64,000 nt of DNA from Bacillaceae bacterium (GTDB taxonomy: Bacteria > Bacillota > Bacilli > JACDOE01): contig JACDOE010000011.1 in NCBI GenBank assembly GCA_017656255.1, positions 1-64,000 of the forward strand, in the 5' to 3' direction. The position numbers were made by a program, and so were the translations under genes. This document shows, piece after piece, positions 54,839-64,000 of this stretch. The notes under the pieces are model-generated. The model did no database searches, was not told the origin of the DNA, and saw nothing but the letters and a program-made list of their open reading frames with translations. How positions within the stretch are numbered: position 1 is the first letter of the stretch; each line of letters starts with the position of its first letter.

Positions 54839-55507
54839 TCAAGACGGGGCGGCGAGAAAAATATAATCCGGTTCGCCCCGTTCCTGTGGGATCTCCCGGG
54901 TTTCTACCCGGGCAAAATACTTCCCAAGACGTGTGACGAAATCCGGGGAGGAGGTGGCACTCCAGAATGAGAGGACTCCTTCCGGGGATAGCAGGCGGGT
55001 CAGCGTTTGCAGCCCTTTTTCTGAATAAAGCGCAACATTATCTTCGGTGACAGTCCAGTCTGGGCCGTTATCAATATCGAGGCAGATGGCGTCAAATTTT
55101 TCTTCTGTTTGTGTAATCCATGCCAGTATATCGGCGTGAAGGATGCGGGTACGGGGATTATCCAGGGCATGTCCGGAAAAAGGGGCCAGATGGGTCCGGT
55201 TCCATTCAATGATTTTTTGCTCGATTTCAATGACGGTGGCCTGCTGAACACGGTCATCTTTGAGGGCTTCCGCCAGCGAGTAGCCGGCTCCCAGTCCTCC
55301 GATCAGGACACGGGTGGGTGAGGCGGCTTTTTCCAGAGCGGCGCTCACCAGCAGTCGTTCCGATTCGCCGTTGTAGGTGGCCATGAGAAACGTCCCGTTG
55401 CTGATAATCTCATAATGTTCCCCGCGTCGCTGCAGTTGCAGATCACCGCGCGGGGTCTCGGCACGTTCGATGATGTGCGGACGGTTGTCTTGATGAGGGT
55501 CAAACAT
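54839..55507 (-). CDS. Spermidine synthase-like methyltransferase-fold protein
   Basis: A 222-residue protein with the Rossmann-like SAM/dcSAM fold of spermidine synthase. The glycine-rich VLIGGLGAGYSLAEAL and the acidic VIEIEQKIIEWNR and ICLDIDNGPDW support this. The N-terminal beta strands (HIIERAETPRGDLQLQRRGEHYEIISNG) also fit. True SpeE usually has more residues and the DTTDP-type catalytic segment, which here reads DIDNG, so polyamine activity is doubtful. It overlaps the following GNAT by 8 bp. Confidence 0.8.
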   Translation of the reverse strand: MFDPHQDNRPHIIERAETPRGDLQLQRRGEHYEIISNGTFLMATYNGESERLLVSAALEKAASPTRVLIGGLGAGYSLAEALKDDRVQQATVIEIEQKIIEWNRTHLAPFSGHALDNPRTRILHADILAWITQTEEKFDAICLDIDNGPDWTVTEDNVALYSEKGLQTLTRLLSPEGVLSFWSATSSPDFVTRLGKYFARVETREIPQERGEPDYIFLAAPS

Positions 55508-56078
55508 GGTGATTCACCTTTCTTTTCTGTGAGACATTTTGCAGAAAATGATTGAGAAAATCATGTCGGTAGATGACGTTGAGCATGACCGGGCACTGCT
55601 CTCTTTTTTCCATGGTTTCCAGCTGGACGGGATATTGTTTGCCTGCGTCCATGGTGACGTAACCCAGTTTTTCCTGGGCACGGATGGAGCGCTTGTTGGC
55701 CCGCCGGACGCCGACGAAAATACGTCTTAAGTTGAGTTTCAGAAAGGCAATCTTGAGGATCTCCTGCTTGGCCAGCCGGTTGTAGCCTTTTCCCCAGACT
55801 CTTTTGTCCAGCCAGGTGCCGAGGTGGGCCTGTCCGGTGTTTAAATTGATTTTCATCAGGGAGATGGAGCCGACGAATTCCCTATTTTCGTCGAGGATGG
55901 CCCGGCTGATGGTTTTGCCTTCCCGTTCTTCCTGCTGAACCTGTCGAATATAGCGGATCGCGTCTTCCGTGGACGTCATGTTAAAGCTGAGATGCTCGGT
56001 GACTTCCGGGTCACGCATGATACGGTACATGTGTCGGGCATATTGTTTGTCGTGTGGGACGAGATGGACGGTTATCAT
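55500..56078 (-). CDS. GNAT acetyltransferase, RimJ/RimL type
   Basis: A 192-residue acetyltransferase acting on protein N-termini or small molecules. The core shows HLSFNMTSTEDAIRYIRQVQ, FVGSISLMKINLNTGQAHLGTWLDKRVWGKGYNR and RRIFVGVRRANKRSIRAQEKLGY, the usual RimJ/L layout with the Q/RxxGxG/A-like VWGKGYN. ATG at 56078 is chosen (TTG at 56081 is possible); GGGAGG lies 6 bp ahead. It is first in a two-gene unit with the spermidine synthase-like gene. Confidence 0.85.
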   Translation of the reverse strand: MITVHLVPHDKQYARHMYRIMRDPEVTEHLSFNMTSTEDAIRYIRQVQQEEREGKTISRAILDENREFVGSISLMKINLNTGQAHLGTWLDKRVWGKGYNRLAKQEILKIAFLKLNLRRIFVGVRRANKRSIRAQEKLGYVTMDAGKQYPVQLETMEKREQCPVMLNVIYRHDFLNHFLQNVSQKRKVNHHV

Positions 56079-56282
56079 CAATTTCCTCCCGCGTTTTTTC
56101 CATGTTCTGGTGTTTACTTATACCTTATATGAGATTGGGGGTTTTGTAAAATGGGGAGGGGAACGGGTACTCGTTATGACAGGGGCATGTCTGATTTTTA
56201 TGCAGTATGTTCAAAAATTTGAAGTCATATTTTAGAGAATAACGTATTTTATCAATAACTATAAGAAAAGGAGAATTCGGTG

Positions 56283-57149
56283 ATGAGCCATCTCGTATTT
56301 GTATACGGATCACTCCGCCGCGGCGAAAAATACCATCATATTCTCTCCCGAGCCAGGTGTGTGGCGGAACAGGCGTGGACACAGGGCCGATTGTATGATA
56401 CCGGAAACGGCTATCCGGCAATGACCGTCAGGGACTCATCAGACTATGTTTACGGTGAGTTGTACCGGGTGGATGATCAGACACTGGCGCGGATCGATGA
56501 ACTGGAAGGTTATACAGACGGGGGACGTGACAATCTCTACGATCGGAAGACGACAACAGTGTTGACGGATACCGGTGAGAATGAAGCAGTCGTCTATACG
56601 GCGGCGGATCGGGATCTGCTCAAAACCCCCGTTCCGTATGGGGACTGGAAATATGCCCTGATGAAACAGGCCGATGAATTTCTTTATTTTGCCTACGGGT
56701 CCTGCATGGATGATGATCGTTTCCGCCAGCAGGATGTGGTGCATCTGTTTCAGGATGTGGAGGGAAGGGGAGTTCTCCATAATTATGTGTTGCGTTTTAC
56801 GCATCGCTCTTCCTCGGACGGCCTGGGACGGGCGGATATCGTGGAGGAAAAAGGGGGTATGGTGGAGGGCAAGGTGTACCGGATTTCCCATGACGCCCTC
56901 CGTTACCTGGAGTGGCGAGAGGGGGTGTCAGCCGGGGCGTACCGACCTTCTTTTGTTAACATTCGGATCAATGGGGAGAAGCAGTTGCAAAATGTGTTTA
57001 CGTTTGTGGTCAAGGATAAACAGGAGGAGATGGCCCCGCCGCGCGAGTATGCGGAAGAGATCGTACGGGGGGCATCCACGGTATGTAGTTCCCGGTATGT
57101 CTGGAAGTTGAAACGGGAGTTGAAAGAGCGGTTTGGGATGGATGTTTAG
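56283..57149 (+). CDS. ykqA: Two-domain gamma-glutamylcyclotransferase family protein (YkqA-like)
   Basis: A 288-residue protein with two AIG2/GGCT folds. The first begins with LVFVYGSLRRGEKYHHIL and the second with LYFAYGSCMDDDRF near 138, each bearing the YGSx motif. Acidic catalytic residues are seen in ELYRVDDQTLARIDELEGY and in VYRISHDALRYLEWREG. This tandem layout matches YkqA of B. subtilis. The substrate is unknown; relatives act on gamma-glutamyl or toxic amine compounds. ATG at 56283 follows AAAAGGAGAATTCG. Confidence 0.87.
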   Translation: MSHLVFVYGSLRRGEKYHHILSRARCVAEQAWTQGRLYDTGNGYPAMTVRDSSDYVYGELYRVDDQTLARIDELEGYTDGGRDNLYDRKTTTVLTDTGENEAVVYTAADRDLLKTPVPYGDWKYALMKQADEFLYFAYGSCMDDDRFRQQDVVHLFQDVEGRGVLHNYVLRFTHRSSSDGLGRADIVEEKGGMVEGKVYRISHDALRYLEWREGVSAGAYRPSFVNIRINGEKQLQNVFTFVVKDKQEEMAPPREYAEEIVRGASTVCSSRYVWKLKRELKERFGMDV

Positions 57150-57163
57150 TCAAGGAGGTTATC

Positions 57164-57481
57164 ATGCGTTACCTCGTCGCCAAAAAGCAGGATCCGCTTC
57201 TGATGACGCTTTGCAAGGTTTATCTGTTAACGAAAGGGAAATCTATCAGGGTACTGAAAACTAGGATCACTGGATTTATGGTATGACACTGGAAGATCAA
57301 TGCGAAGGTGGTACGGAGCAAATCCTGGATAGAAGGTGACACGGGAAGGGTTCTGGCAGACTACTTGGCTAGAGAACTGAATGTGGATAAAAATGAGAAA
57401 GTGGTAGGACTTAGACAAATGAACGGCTGGACCTGGTGTTCCCGAAAGGCTGACGGGAAGAAGGATGGATTCCGGAAATGA
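57164..57481 (+). pseudogene. Remnant of a two-SH3-domain protein
   Basis: AAGGAGG and an ATG open a frame reading MRYLVAKKQD that stops after 40 codons at 57286. The three frames together still read as a bacterial SH3 protein. One holds LSVNEREIYQGTEN, an in-frame stop, then DHWIYG; near 57307-57330 bases are missing where EGWVPEQILD is expected. Another then gives KVVRSKSWIEGDTGRVLADYLARELNVDKNEKV, then GWTWCSRKADG. At least two frame changes and one stop mean this gene is dead. I matched it from memory to variant SH3 proteins, without a search. Confidence 0.6.
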
Positions 57482-57529
57482 ATTGAAAAAATGTGCGATG
57501 AGAAATAGTAGAGAGGATATTGGCTTGAA

Positions 57530-57612
57530 AATAATAGCGGAAACCTTTTCCGCTATATTCTAAAAAAACGGCGAAATCGGGAAATAGCGGAAAGCAATTC
57601 CGCAATTTTTTC
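57530..57612. repeat. Two GCGGAA/TTCCGC hairpins
   Basis: Copy one, AATAGCGGAAA / TTTCCGCTATA, is at 57530-57556. Copy two, AATAGCGGAA / TTCCGCAATT, is at 57583-57608. They lie in the gene-free spacer between the SH3 remnant and acuC and belong to the dispersed hairpin family. Confidence 0.75.
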
Positions 57613-57643
57613 CGACTGACCAGATTCTCTCGCAGAACCAAAA

Positions 57644-57696
57644 AACACCCGGTCAAACGGACAAAATCCCAACCCATCCGCCACCGGGTGCTTTTC
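57644..57696 (-). terminator. Terminator of the acu operon
   Basis: CACCCGGT / ACCGGGTG arms separated by about 30 bases with A and T runs on both sides. It lies just after the acuC stop codon. Confidence 0.65.
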
Positions 57697-57698
57697 AA

Positions 57699-58850
57699 TC
57701 ACGGAAAAAACCGCAAAATCTGCGCCACCGTTTGCCGGTTCTTCTGTTCAATCTCCTTACGCCTTGGAATCGGTTTAAACCAGCCCTCCCGATCAAACAG
57801 CGATGCCGGCATCTGAACGGAAGCGCGCGCCTGCCACTTTTCAAGCCAGTCTTTCGGCATCTCACGATCTTCAACCGGCAAATCGTTCATCGCCATCCAG
57901 ACCATCGACCAGGCCCGGGGCACCACCCGCCAGATATCATATCCGCCGCCCCCGAGGGCAATCCAGCGCCCGTCCGTATGGGCGTGAGCCCATTCATGAA
58001 TCCACTGCGGAATCTTGCGGTAGGTGTCCATGGTGATGCTGAGATGCGTCAGCGGGTCAAACCAGTGGGCGTCGCATCCGTGCTGGCTCACAATCACATC
58101 GGGTTTAAAGAAATTCAAAACCCGCTCCATAACCTGCACGAAGGCATCCTGCCAGGATTCATCCTCCGTGAAGGCATCCAGCGGAATGTTGACCGCATAG
58201 CCGTATCCGCTTCCTTTACCCCGGTCGGTAACAAAACCGGTTCCAGGAAATAGATAGCGTCCGGTCTCATGGATGGAAACGGTCATCACGTCCGGTGAAT
58301 CGTAAAAAGAGGTTTCCACGCCGTCCCCGTGATGGGCGTCTGTATCAATGTAAAGCACCTTCGCCTGATATTCCCTGACCAGATGGTGAATAAGAACCGA
58401 AACATCATTATAAATGCAAAAACCGCTGGCCCGGCCGGGAAAAGCGTGATGCAGCCCGCCGGCGAAATTGATCCCATGCTCGATTTCCCCGGTCATCACT
58501 TTGTCCCCGATCAGAATGGAACCGCCTACATTTAAAGACGAAGCTTCATGCATCCCCGCAAAAATCGGGGTATCTTCGGTCCCCAGGCCGAAAACTTCAA
58601 ACTCCTTCGTGTCCGGGTTACCATGGCCTGCCTGCTGAACCGCTTTCACATATTCCGATGTGTGGTTCAGAAGTAACTGTTCCTCTGTTGCTGCAACCGG
58701 CGCCAGAATCTGTGAATCGGGCAACATCCCCCACGTCTGTAGCAACTCCACGGTCATTTTCAGGCGTTGCTGGTTAAACGGGTGGTCCTGATGAAACTTG
58801 TACCTCAACAACGCATCATCATAGATAAAAAGCGGATTACTCTTTTTCAT
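57699..58850 (-). CDS. acuC: Acetoin utilization protein AcuC, histone deacetylase-like
   Basis: A 383-residue zinc-dependent deacetylase of the class I HDAC-like group. It shows HHAFPGRASGFCIYNDV and YIDTDAHHGDGVETSFYDS with the catalytic His pair and the metal-binding Asp and His, and VIVSQHGCDAHWFDPLTHL. In Bacillus AcuC removes the acetyl group from acetyl-CoA synthetase, restoring its activity, and opposes AcuA. Its start overlaps acuB by 14 bp. The order acuA-acuB-acuC is conserved. Confidence 0.94.
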   Translation of the reverse strand: MKKSNPLFIYDDALLRYKFHQDHPFNQQRLKMTVELLQTWGMLPDSQILAPVAATEEQLLLNHTSEYVKAVQQAGHGNPDTKEFEVFGLGTEDTPIFAGMHEASSLNVGGSILIGDKVMTGEIEHGINFAGGLHHAFPGRASGFCIYNDVSVLIHHLVREYQAKVLYIDTDAHHGDGVETSFYDSPDVMTVSIHETGRYLFPGTGFVTDRGKGSGYGYAVNIPLDAFTEDESWQDAFVQVMERVLNFFKPDVIVSQHGCDAHWFDPLTHLSITMDTYRKIPQWIHEWAHAHTDGRWIALGGGGYDIWRVVPRAWSMVWMAMNDLPVEDREMPKDWLEKWQARASVQMPASLFDREGWFKPIPRRKEIEQKNRQTVAQILRFFP

Positions 58851-59487
58851 AGAAACCCTCTTTCGGCGGCCATACTACCTGATAACCTTTTTCTTCAATT
58901 TCTCGGACTACCTGCCGGGGATTGATGGTATCGACCCGGAAATTAAGGCGGCGGTTCAGTGGGCCGCTGATCGACGTCATCACACTGTTGATGCACATGC
59001 CGTGTTTTTTAAAAACTTCGGCAATATCCGCTAGTACGCCGGGTCGGTTGGGAACCTCAACTTTAATCGTGGAGCCGTGGGTATGTAAGCCGGTCAGTTC
59101 TATCAAGGCATATAAAATATCTTTCATGGTCACGATCCCGACGATCTCCTCACCCTCAATGACGGGCAGACTTCCGATGTTGTTTTCATAGAGCAGCAGG
59201 GCGGCTTCTTCAATGTCATCGTCGGGGTGAATGGTGATGACCATTTTGCTCATAAATTGATGGACCGGGACCCGAATAATTTCCTGATGTTGATCGGGAG
59301 ATTCCAGGGAAGAGGGATACACTTCCCGGATATCCCGGTCGGAGACGAGGCCTGCCAGCCGGTCCTCACGGTCGATGGCCAGCAGGTGACGTACATTTCG
59401 GGTCAGCATGACGGTCCGTGCCTGTTGCAGGGTATCATCGGGATGAATCACTGCATAACGCTGGCTCATGATCTGACGAACTTTCAT
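58837..59487 (-). CDS. acuB: AcuB, CBS-pair and ACT-domain protein
   Basis: A 216-residue protein with two CBS motifs (about 1-135: IMSQRYAVIHPDDTLQQARTVML and QFMSKMVITIHPDDDIEEAALLL) and an ACT domain (VEVPNRPGVLADIAEVFKKHGMCINSV). CBS pairs sense adenosyl nucleotides, so this likely couples energy state to acetate/acetoin metabolism. ATG at 59487 is used because AAAGGAGG lies upstream. It lies between acuA and acuC. Confidence 0.93.
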   Translation of the reverse strand: MKVRQIMSQRYAVIHPDDTLQQARTVMLTRNVRHLLAIDREDRLAGLVSDRDIREVYPSSLESPDQHQEIIRVPVHQFMSKMVITIHPDDDIEEAALLLYENNIGSLPVIEGEEIVGIVTMKDILYALIELTGLHTHGSTIKVEVPNRPGVLADIAEVFKKHGMCINSVMTSISGPLNRRLNFRVDTINPRQVVREIEEKGYQVVWPPKEGFYEKE

Positions 59488-59524
59488 GAGCATCCTCCTT
59501 TACGAACCGGTTCCGGCGCATGTT

Positions 59525-60274
59525 TCAATACATGTAGCGGTGGCGCATGCGGAGCCGGTCAAATTTTTGAACGGATTCCATGGGAACGTTCTTGCCGATG
59601 CGAACCATCAGGCAGTTGGCTGGATGGGCGCAGATTTCCGGGTCATCGGTGGCTTCCCATTTGAGGCCGGCACTGCCCATCATTTTTTCCATGACTTTGC
59701 GGTATTCCCAGATGTCGAGGCCGGTTCCCTTCAGGTCCCAGTGCCAGTAATATTCCGTGGTAAAGACGATGTAATTTTCCATAAACGGGTCCATAAACGC
59801 CACTTTCAACAGCGCTTTGGAGACCCCCTGGTTCCGATAGGGAGCGGCGATTTCGATGGCACCCAGTTCGATCAGGTCTTCCATCTCAAAATCAGACCAG
59901 CTCTCCATCGGATCGGGATGCAGGAAGGTGACATACCCGACGACCAGATCGTCTTTTCTGGCGATAATAATACGGCCTTCCGGCAGCTTTGCGATTTCCA
60001 CCAGGGCGTCTTTCTGTTTGCGGGCGGGGCGGAAGGCGTTCAGGCCTTCGTGAAATTCCAGGGTAGCCAGGTGTTCGCTGCTGACGGGACCTTCGATGAG
60101 CAGACCTCCCTCGTCCGTCGATAATTCCATTTTATGATACTTTTTGATATGTTTCATCCCTTCACCTCTGTGGGAAGTGTGTTGGACCGTGTCGGCTTCC
60201 GCTTCCGTCCGGACCTGCGGCTTCAGTTCTACAGGGACTTCATGTTCGATCGGCTTTTGCAATGGTAAGGCCAT
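59525..60274 (-). CDS. acuA: AcuA, protein acetyltransferase for acetyl-CoA synthetase
   Basis: A GNAT acetyltransferase that inactivates acetyl-CoA synthetase by acetylation in Bacillus. The body (ELSTDEGGLLIEGPVSSEHL, EGRIIIARKDDLVVGYVTFLHPDPMESW, TTEYYWHWDLKGTGLDIWEYRKVMEKMMG, HPANCLMVRIGKN) is clear. Two starts have good ribosome sites: ATG at 60157 (normal length, about 210 residues, behind GAGGTGAAGG) and ATG at 60274 (AAAGGAG), which adds 39 residues rich in charged amino acids. Both may be used, so the long form is listed. The expected divergent acsA gene is absent here; an MFS gene takes its place. Confidence 0.9.
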   Translation of the reverse strand: MALPLQKPIEHEVPVELKPQVRTEAEADTVQHTSHRGEGMKHIKKYHKMELSTDEGGLLIEGPVSSEHLATLEFHEGLNAFRPARKQKDALVEIAKLPEGRIIIARKDDLVVGYVTFLHPDPMESWSDFEMEDLIELGAIEIAAPYRNQGVSKALLKVAFMDPFMENYIVFTTEYYWHWDLKGTGLDIWEYRKVMEKMMGSAGLKWEATDDPEICAHPANCLMVRIGKNVPMESVQKFDRLRMRHRYMY

Positions 60275-60684
60275 GTGAACCGTCTCCTTTCCGGTTGATG
60301 CGTCAAGATTTTATAGAACGGGCGTCTTCTCCGATGTTATCGTCTGTTCGCTTTTATTATATATCCGGAGGGTGCGGCCCATGTTCGGTTTTTATAAAAC
60401 GTAATAAAAACGTCACATTGGAGACGGTTACAATTGTAAAAGTATTTTTACTTGTTTTAATTATTATACGTTTATCTAATTTTTCCTTTAAAAATATATT
60501 TGAACTAGTCATCTATCCTTCCCGGTAAAGCATAAAGATAAACGGTCAGGTCCTGTTCTGTTGCCGATCCGGAAAAAGGGGAAAGGCGGAAGGAAATAGA
60601 ATAAAAAGAGTTAAATCAGATAGAAAATGGATACAGATCAAATAAAATCTTCACCGAATGAAATAAGGGCGTGATCCTATCAAA
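60275..60684. other. Divergent region between acuA and the MFS gene
   Basis: No gene is seen. The region holds a candidate CcpA site (60419-60432) and AT-rich stretches including TATAAT on the minus strand at 60455-60460, which could serve the acu operon. Confidence 0.5.
60419..60432 (-). promoter_or_regulatory. Candidate CcpA cre site of the acu operon
   Basis: On the minus strand TGTAACCGTCTCCA matches TGWAANCGNTNWCA with two mismatches. CcpA represses acu and acs genes of Bacillus through such sites, so function is plausible but the score is modest. Confidence 0.4.
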
Positions 60685-61926
60685 TTGTTCAGATCTCTGA
60701 AACATCGAAATTTTTTTCTGCTGTGGCTGGGATTATTCATATCCAATATTGGGACCTGGTCCCAGCTGTTTGTGGAACAGTGGTACATATACAGTCTTAA
60801 TCATTCTGCCTTCGATATCGGGAAGCTGATTACCGCCCAGATGCTACCCAATATTCTGTTCATGATCCTCGGCGGTGCCGTCGCCGATCGATTTAATCGA
60901 AAAAAACTGCTGCTGTTTACACAAACCGGTATGGCGGTGGTCACGACTGTCATTGCCGTACTCATTACCGTGGATGTGATGAGCTTAAACTTGTTTCTTG
61001 CCTTTAATTTTATCTACGGGCTGATGGTCGCGCTTGATATTCCGGCCAGGCGTTCATTTGTTCCCGCGCTTGTTCCAAAAGCCGATTTAGCCAATGCCAA
61101 CGCGCTTTATGCCGGTACATTTCAAATCGCACTGTTTCTGGGGCCGATGGTGGGAAGTATTTTGACGGCTAAATTTGGGTTTCTGATCACCTTTTATTTT
61201 AACGCCGTTTCGTTTGCCGGCATTATCATCGCCGTTGCGCTCATGAATATCCCGAAAGAAGCGGAAAGAGTACGGGTAAAAAACAGTCTCTGGCGCGATA
61301 TCGCCGGAACGGGATTCATCCTGAAAAAGCAGAAAATCATTTTGTTGTTTGTCCTGGCCGGTTTTCTGTTCAGTGCCCTCGGACGCATCGATTATTTGAT
61401 CCCGCCATTTGTAGAGGGGCATCTGCAGGATGGGGCGGTCACCACGGGGGTTTTGAATGCTTTCATCGGATTGGGATTGATTGTGGGCGCCGTGGTAGTC
61501 GCCAGATTTGATCGGTATCTGAACAGGCATACGTCACGCTATCTGGTGTTAGCCAGTCTGGCGATGGGGATCATGACCCTGCTTTTTCCGTTTTTTCAAT
61601 CGCTATATTCCCTCAATGCCGTTTTGCTGGTGAGGAGCATGGCTGTGCAAATTGGCGCTACGCTGATTCTGACTTCACTCCAGTTTGTGACGGATGAGAA
61701 GTATCTCGGCAGGGTGATGGGAATCTATAGTGCCGGTCTGGCCGTTGCGGGGCTTGTGTCAGTGCCCATGACGCTCCTGGCTGAGTGGCAGGGGGTTATT
61801 GCGTCGTTTGTGATGATCGGGGCGGGGGCGTTGTTGTTATGTGTGTTTCTTCTTGTTGTGACGTTGAAAAATCGATTTAAAAACCGGTTTGATCAGGGCG
61901 GGGAAGAAGTGAAGGGTGGTTTTTGA
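60685..61926 (+). CDS. MFS transporter (EntS/MFS_3 type)
   Basis: A 413-residue protein with twelve predicted spans and the motif-A-like GGAVADRFNRKKLLLF and ALDIPARRSFVPALVPKADLANANALY, typical of the MFS_3 (enterobactin-exporter-like) group. It probably exports a small molecule or drug. It starts with TTG at 60685; the ribosome site is weak. It is followed by a 200 bp gap before the TPP riboswitch. Confidence 0.88.
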   Translation: MFRSLKHRNFFLLWLGLFISNIGTWSQLFVEQWYIYSLNHSAFDIGKLITAQMLPNILFMILGGAVADRFNRKKLLLFTQTGMAVVTTVIAVLITVDVMSLNLFLAFNFIYGLMVALDIPARRSFVPALVPKADLANANALYAGTFQIALFLGPMVGSILTAKFGFLITFYFNAVSFAGIIIAVALMNIPKEAERVRVKNSLWRDIAGTGFILKKQKIILLFVLAGFLFSALGRIDYLIPPFVEGHLQDGAVTTGVLNAFIGLGLIVGAVVVARFDRYLNRHTSRYLVLASLAMGIMTLLFPFFQSLYSLNAVLLVRSMAVQIGATLILTSLQFVTDEKYLGRVMGIYSAGLAVAGLVSVPMTLLAEWQGVIASFVMIGAGALLLCVFLLVVTLKNRFKNRFDQGGEEVKGGF

Positions 61927-62125
61927 GATGGACGGATTGCGAATATTAAAATAATCGCATCTTTTTCTATATTCTTAATCGATAGGTTGGGGAGCAATAT
62001 TCATAGTTTTACTATTAAAAGTTTAATTTAAGTTTCTTCAAGGGATGTTTAAAAGCACATCAAAATTCCCTTGAACCCCTCTGGAAATGAATGTATGATA
62101 AAAATGTACAATTTCATCACCTGGT

Positions 62126-62225
62126 ACTACTGGGGGTGCCCGCGAGTGCGGGCTGAGAGAAAAACGCGATGAAGTTTTTCAACCCTTTGGACCTGATCTG
62201 GATCATGCCAGCGTAGGAAAGTAGT
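62126..62225 (+). promoter_or_regulatory. TPP riboswitch (THI element)
   Basis: P1 is ACTAC / GTAGT. Conserved blocks GGGGTGCCCG, GGGCTGAGAGA, ACCCTTTGGACCTGATCTGGATCATGCCAGCGTAGGAA are all present. Thiamine pyrophosphate binding turns off the downstream thiC. Confidence 0.97.
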
Positions 62226-62266
62226 CGTCACCATGAATACTCTGTTTTTTCATGAATGCTGACAAT

Positions 62267-62300
62267 GAGCCGGATCCGAATAGGTGGATCCGGCTTTTCT
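62267..62300 (+). terminator. TPP riboswitch attenuator terminator
   Basis: GAGCCGGATCC / GGATCCGGCTT stem with T residues, 41 bp after the aptamer and 73 bp before the thiC start. Confidence 0.85.
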
Positions 62301-62360
62301 ATCACATCCGTTCTCTGGACTGATCCGGGTCGGGTTCTCCTGAAAAAATCCAATTTCTAA

Positions 62361-64000
<1,640 letters not shown>

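Overview
The window looks like chromosomal DNA of an aerobic, Gram-positive, spore-former-type Firmicute of the order Bacillales. Support comes from gene families typical of that order: EcsA/EcsB/EcsC, AcuA/AcuB/AcuC, YqgQ, YusF, YkqA, the YuaF/flotillin pair, SLH domains, and S-box, T-box and TPP leaders. A frameshifted amino-acid dehydrogenase reads very like the phenylalanine dehydrogenase of Thermoactinomyces as I remember it, which suggests (inference only) a relative of the Thermoactinomycetaceae. I saw no rRNA, tRNA, CRISPR array, phage or intact insertion sequence.

Layout. 1-740: gene-free repeats. 743-2602: two redox genes on the minus strand (a glutaredoxin-thioredoxin reductase fusion and a lone glutaredoxin) with PerR-like operators. 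2700-5211: small housekeeping genes. 5214-6746: S-box-controlled metI. 6748-8004: MFS exporter. 8192-10900: sulfate assimilation (cysH, a TSUP transporter, sat). 11070-15773: a CcpA-type site, a broken amino-acid dehydrogenase, then 2-oxoacid dehydrogenase E1 alpha, E1 beta and E2. 16001-22630: ilvB-ilvN-ilvC-leuA-leuB behind a ykkC-family riboswitch followed by a T-box. 22761-31946: mixed genes (SLH protein, B12/radical SAM protein, DUF421 protein, M42 peptidase, rhodanese, lipoprotein). 31961-34110: flotillin and NfeD-like partner behind a sigma-W-type promoter. 34165-36938: sulfonate/nitrate-type ABC importer. 37027-40795: Toprim protein, PhoX phosphatase behind Pho boxes, SQR-like flavoprotein with a DUF2892 protein. 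41026-42387: intracellular subtilase. 42479-47969: membrane/lipoprotein genes and a glycosyltransferase island. 48115-53639: YjbQ, an NDP-sugar reductase-like SDR, Ecs genes, a lipoprotein and a frameshifted GNAT. 53702-57149: AcuI-type reductase, spermidine synthase-like protein, GNAT, YkqA-like protein. 57164-57481: ruined SH3 gene. 57699-60274: acuC-acuB-acuA. 60685-64000: MFS transporter, TPP riboswitch and thiC, which runs off the right edge.

How the parts fit. Sulfur is a theme: metI, cysH/sat, a possible sulfonate importer, a rhodanese and an SQR-like enzyme. Branched-chain metabolism is the second theme: the ketoacid dehydrogenase operon (degradation, carbon-repressed) sits next to the ilv-leu operon (synthesis), whose tandem leader probably reads an alarmone-type ligand and an uncharged tRNA. 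Regulation is unusually readable: PerR, CcpA, PhoP, sigma-W and four RNA switches can be proposed from sequence. Two genes carry a single frameshift each (11126-12234 and 53153-53639) and one is heavily decayed (57164-57481). The frameshifts may be real or assembly errors. The strongest candidates for new biology are the ykkC/T-box tandem, the alternating heptamer operator at 34165-34204, the PerR-box cluster on the glutaredoxin genes, the stalk-domain PhoX, and a dispersed GCGGAA/TTCCGC hairpin family.
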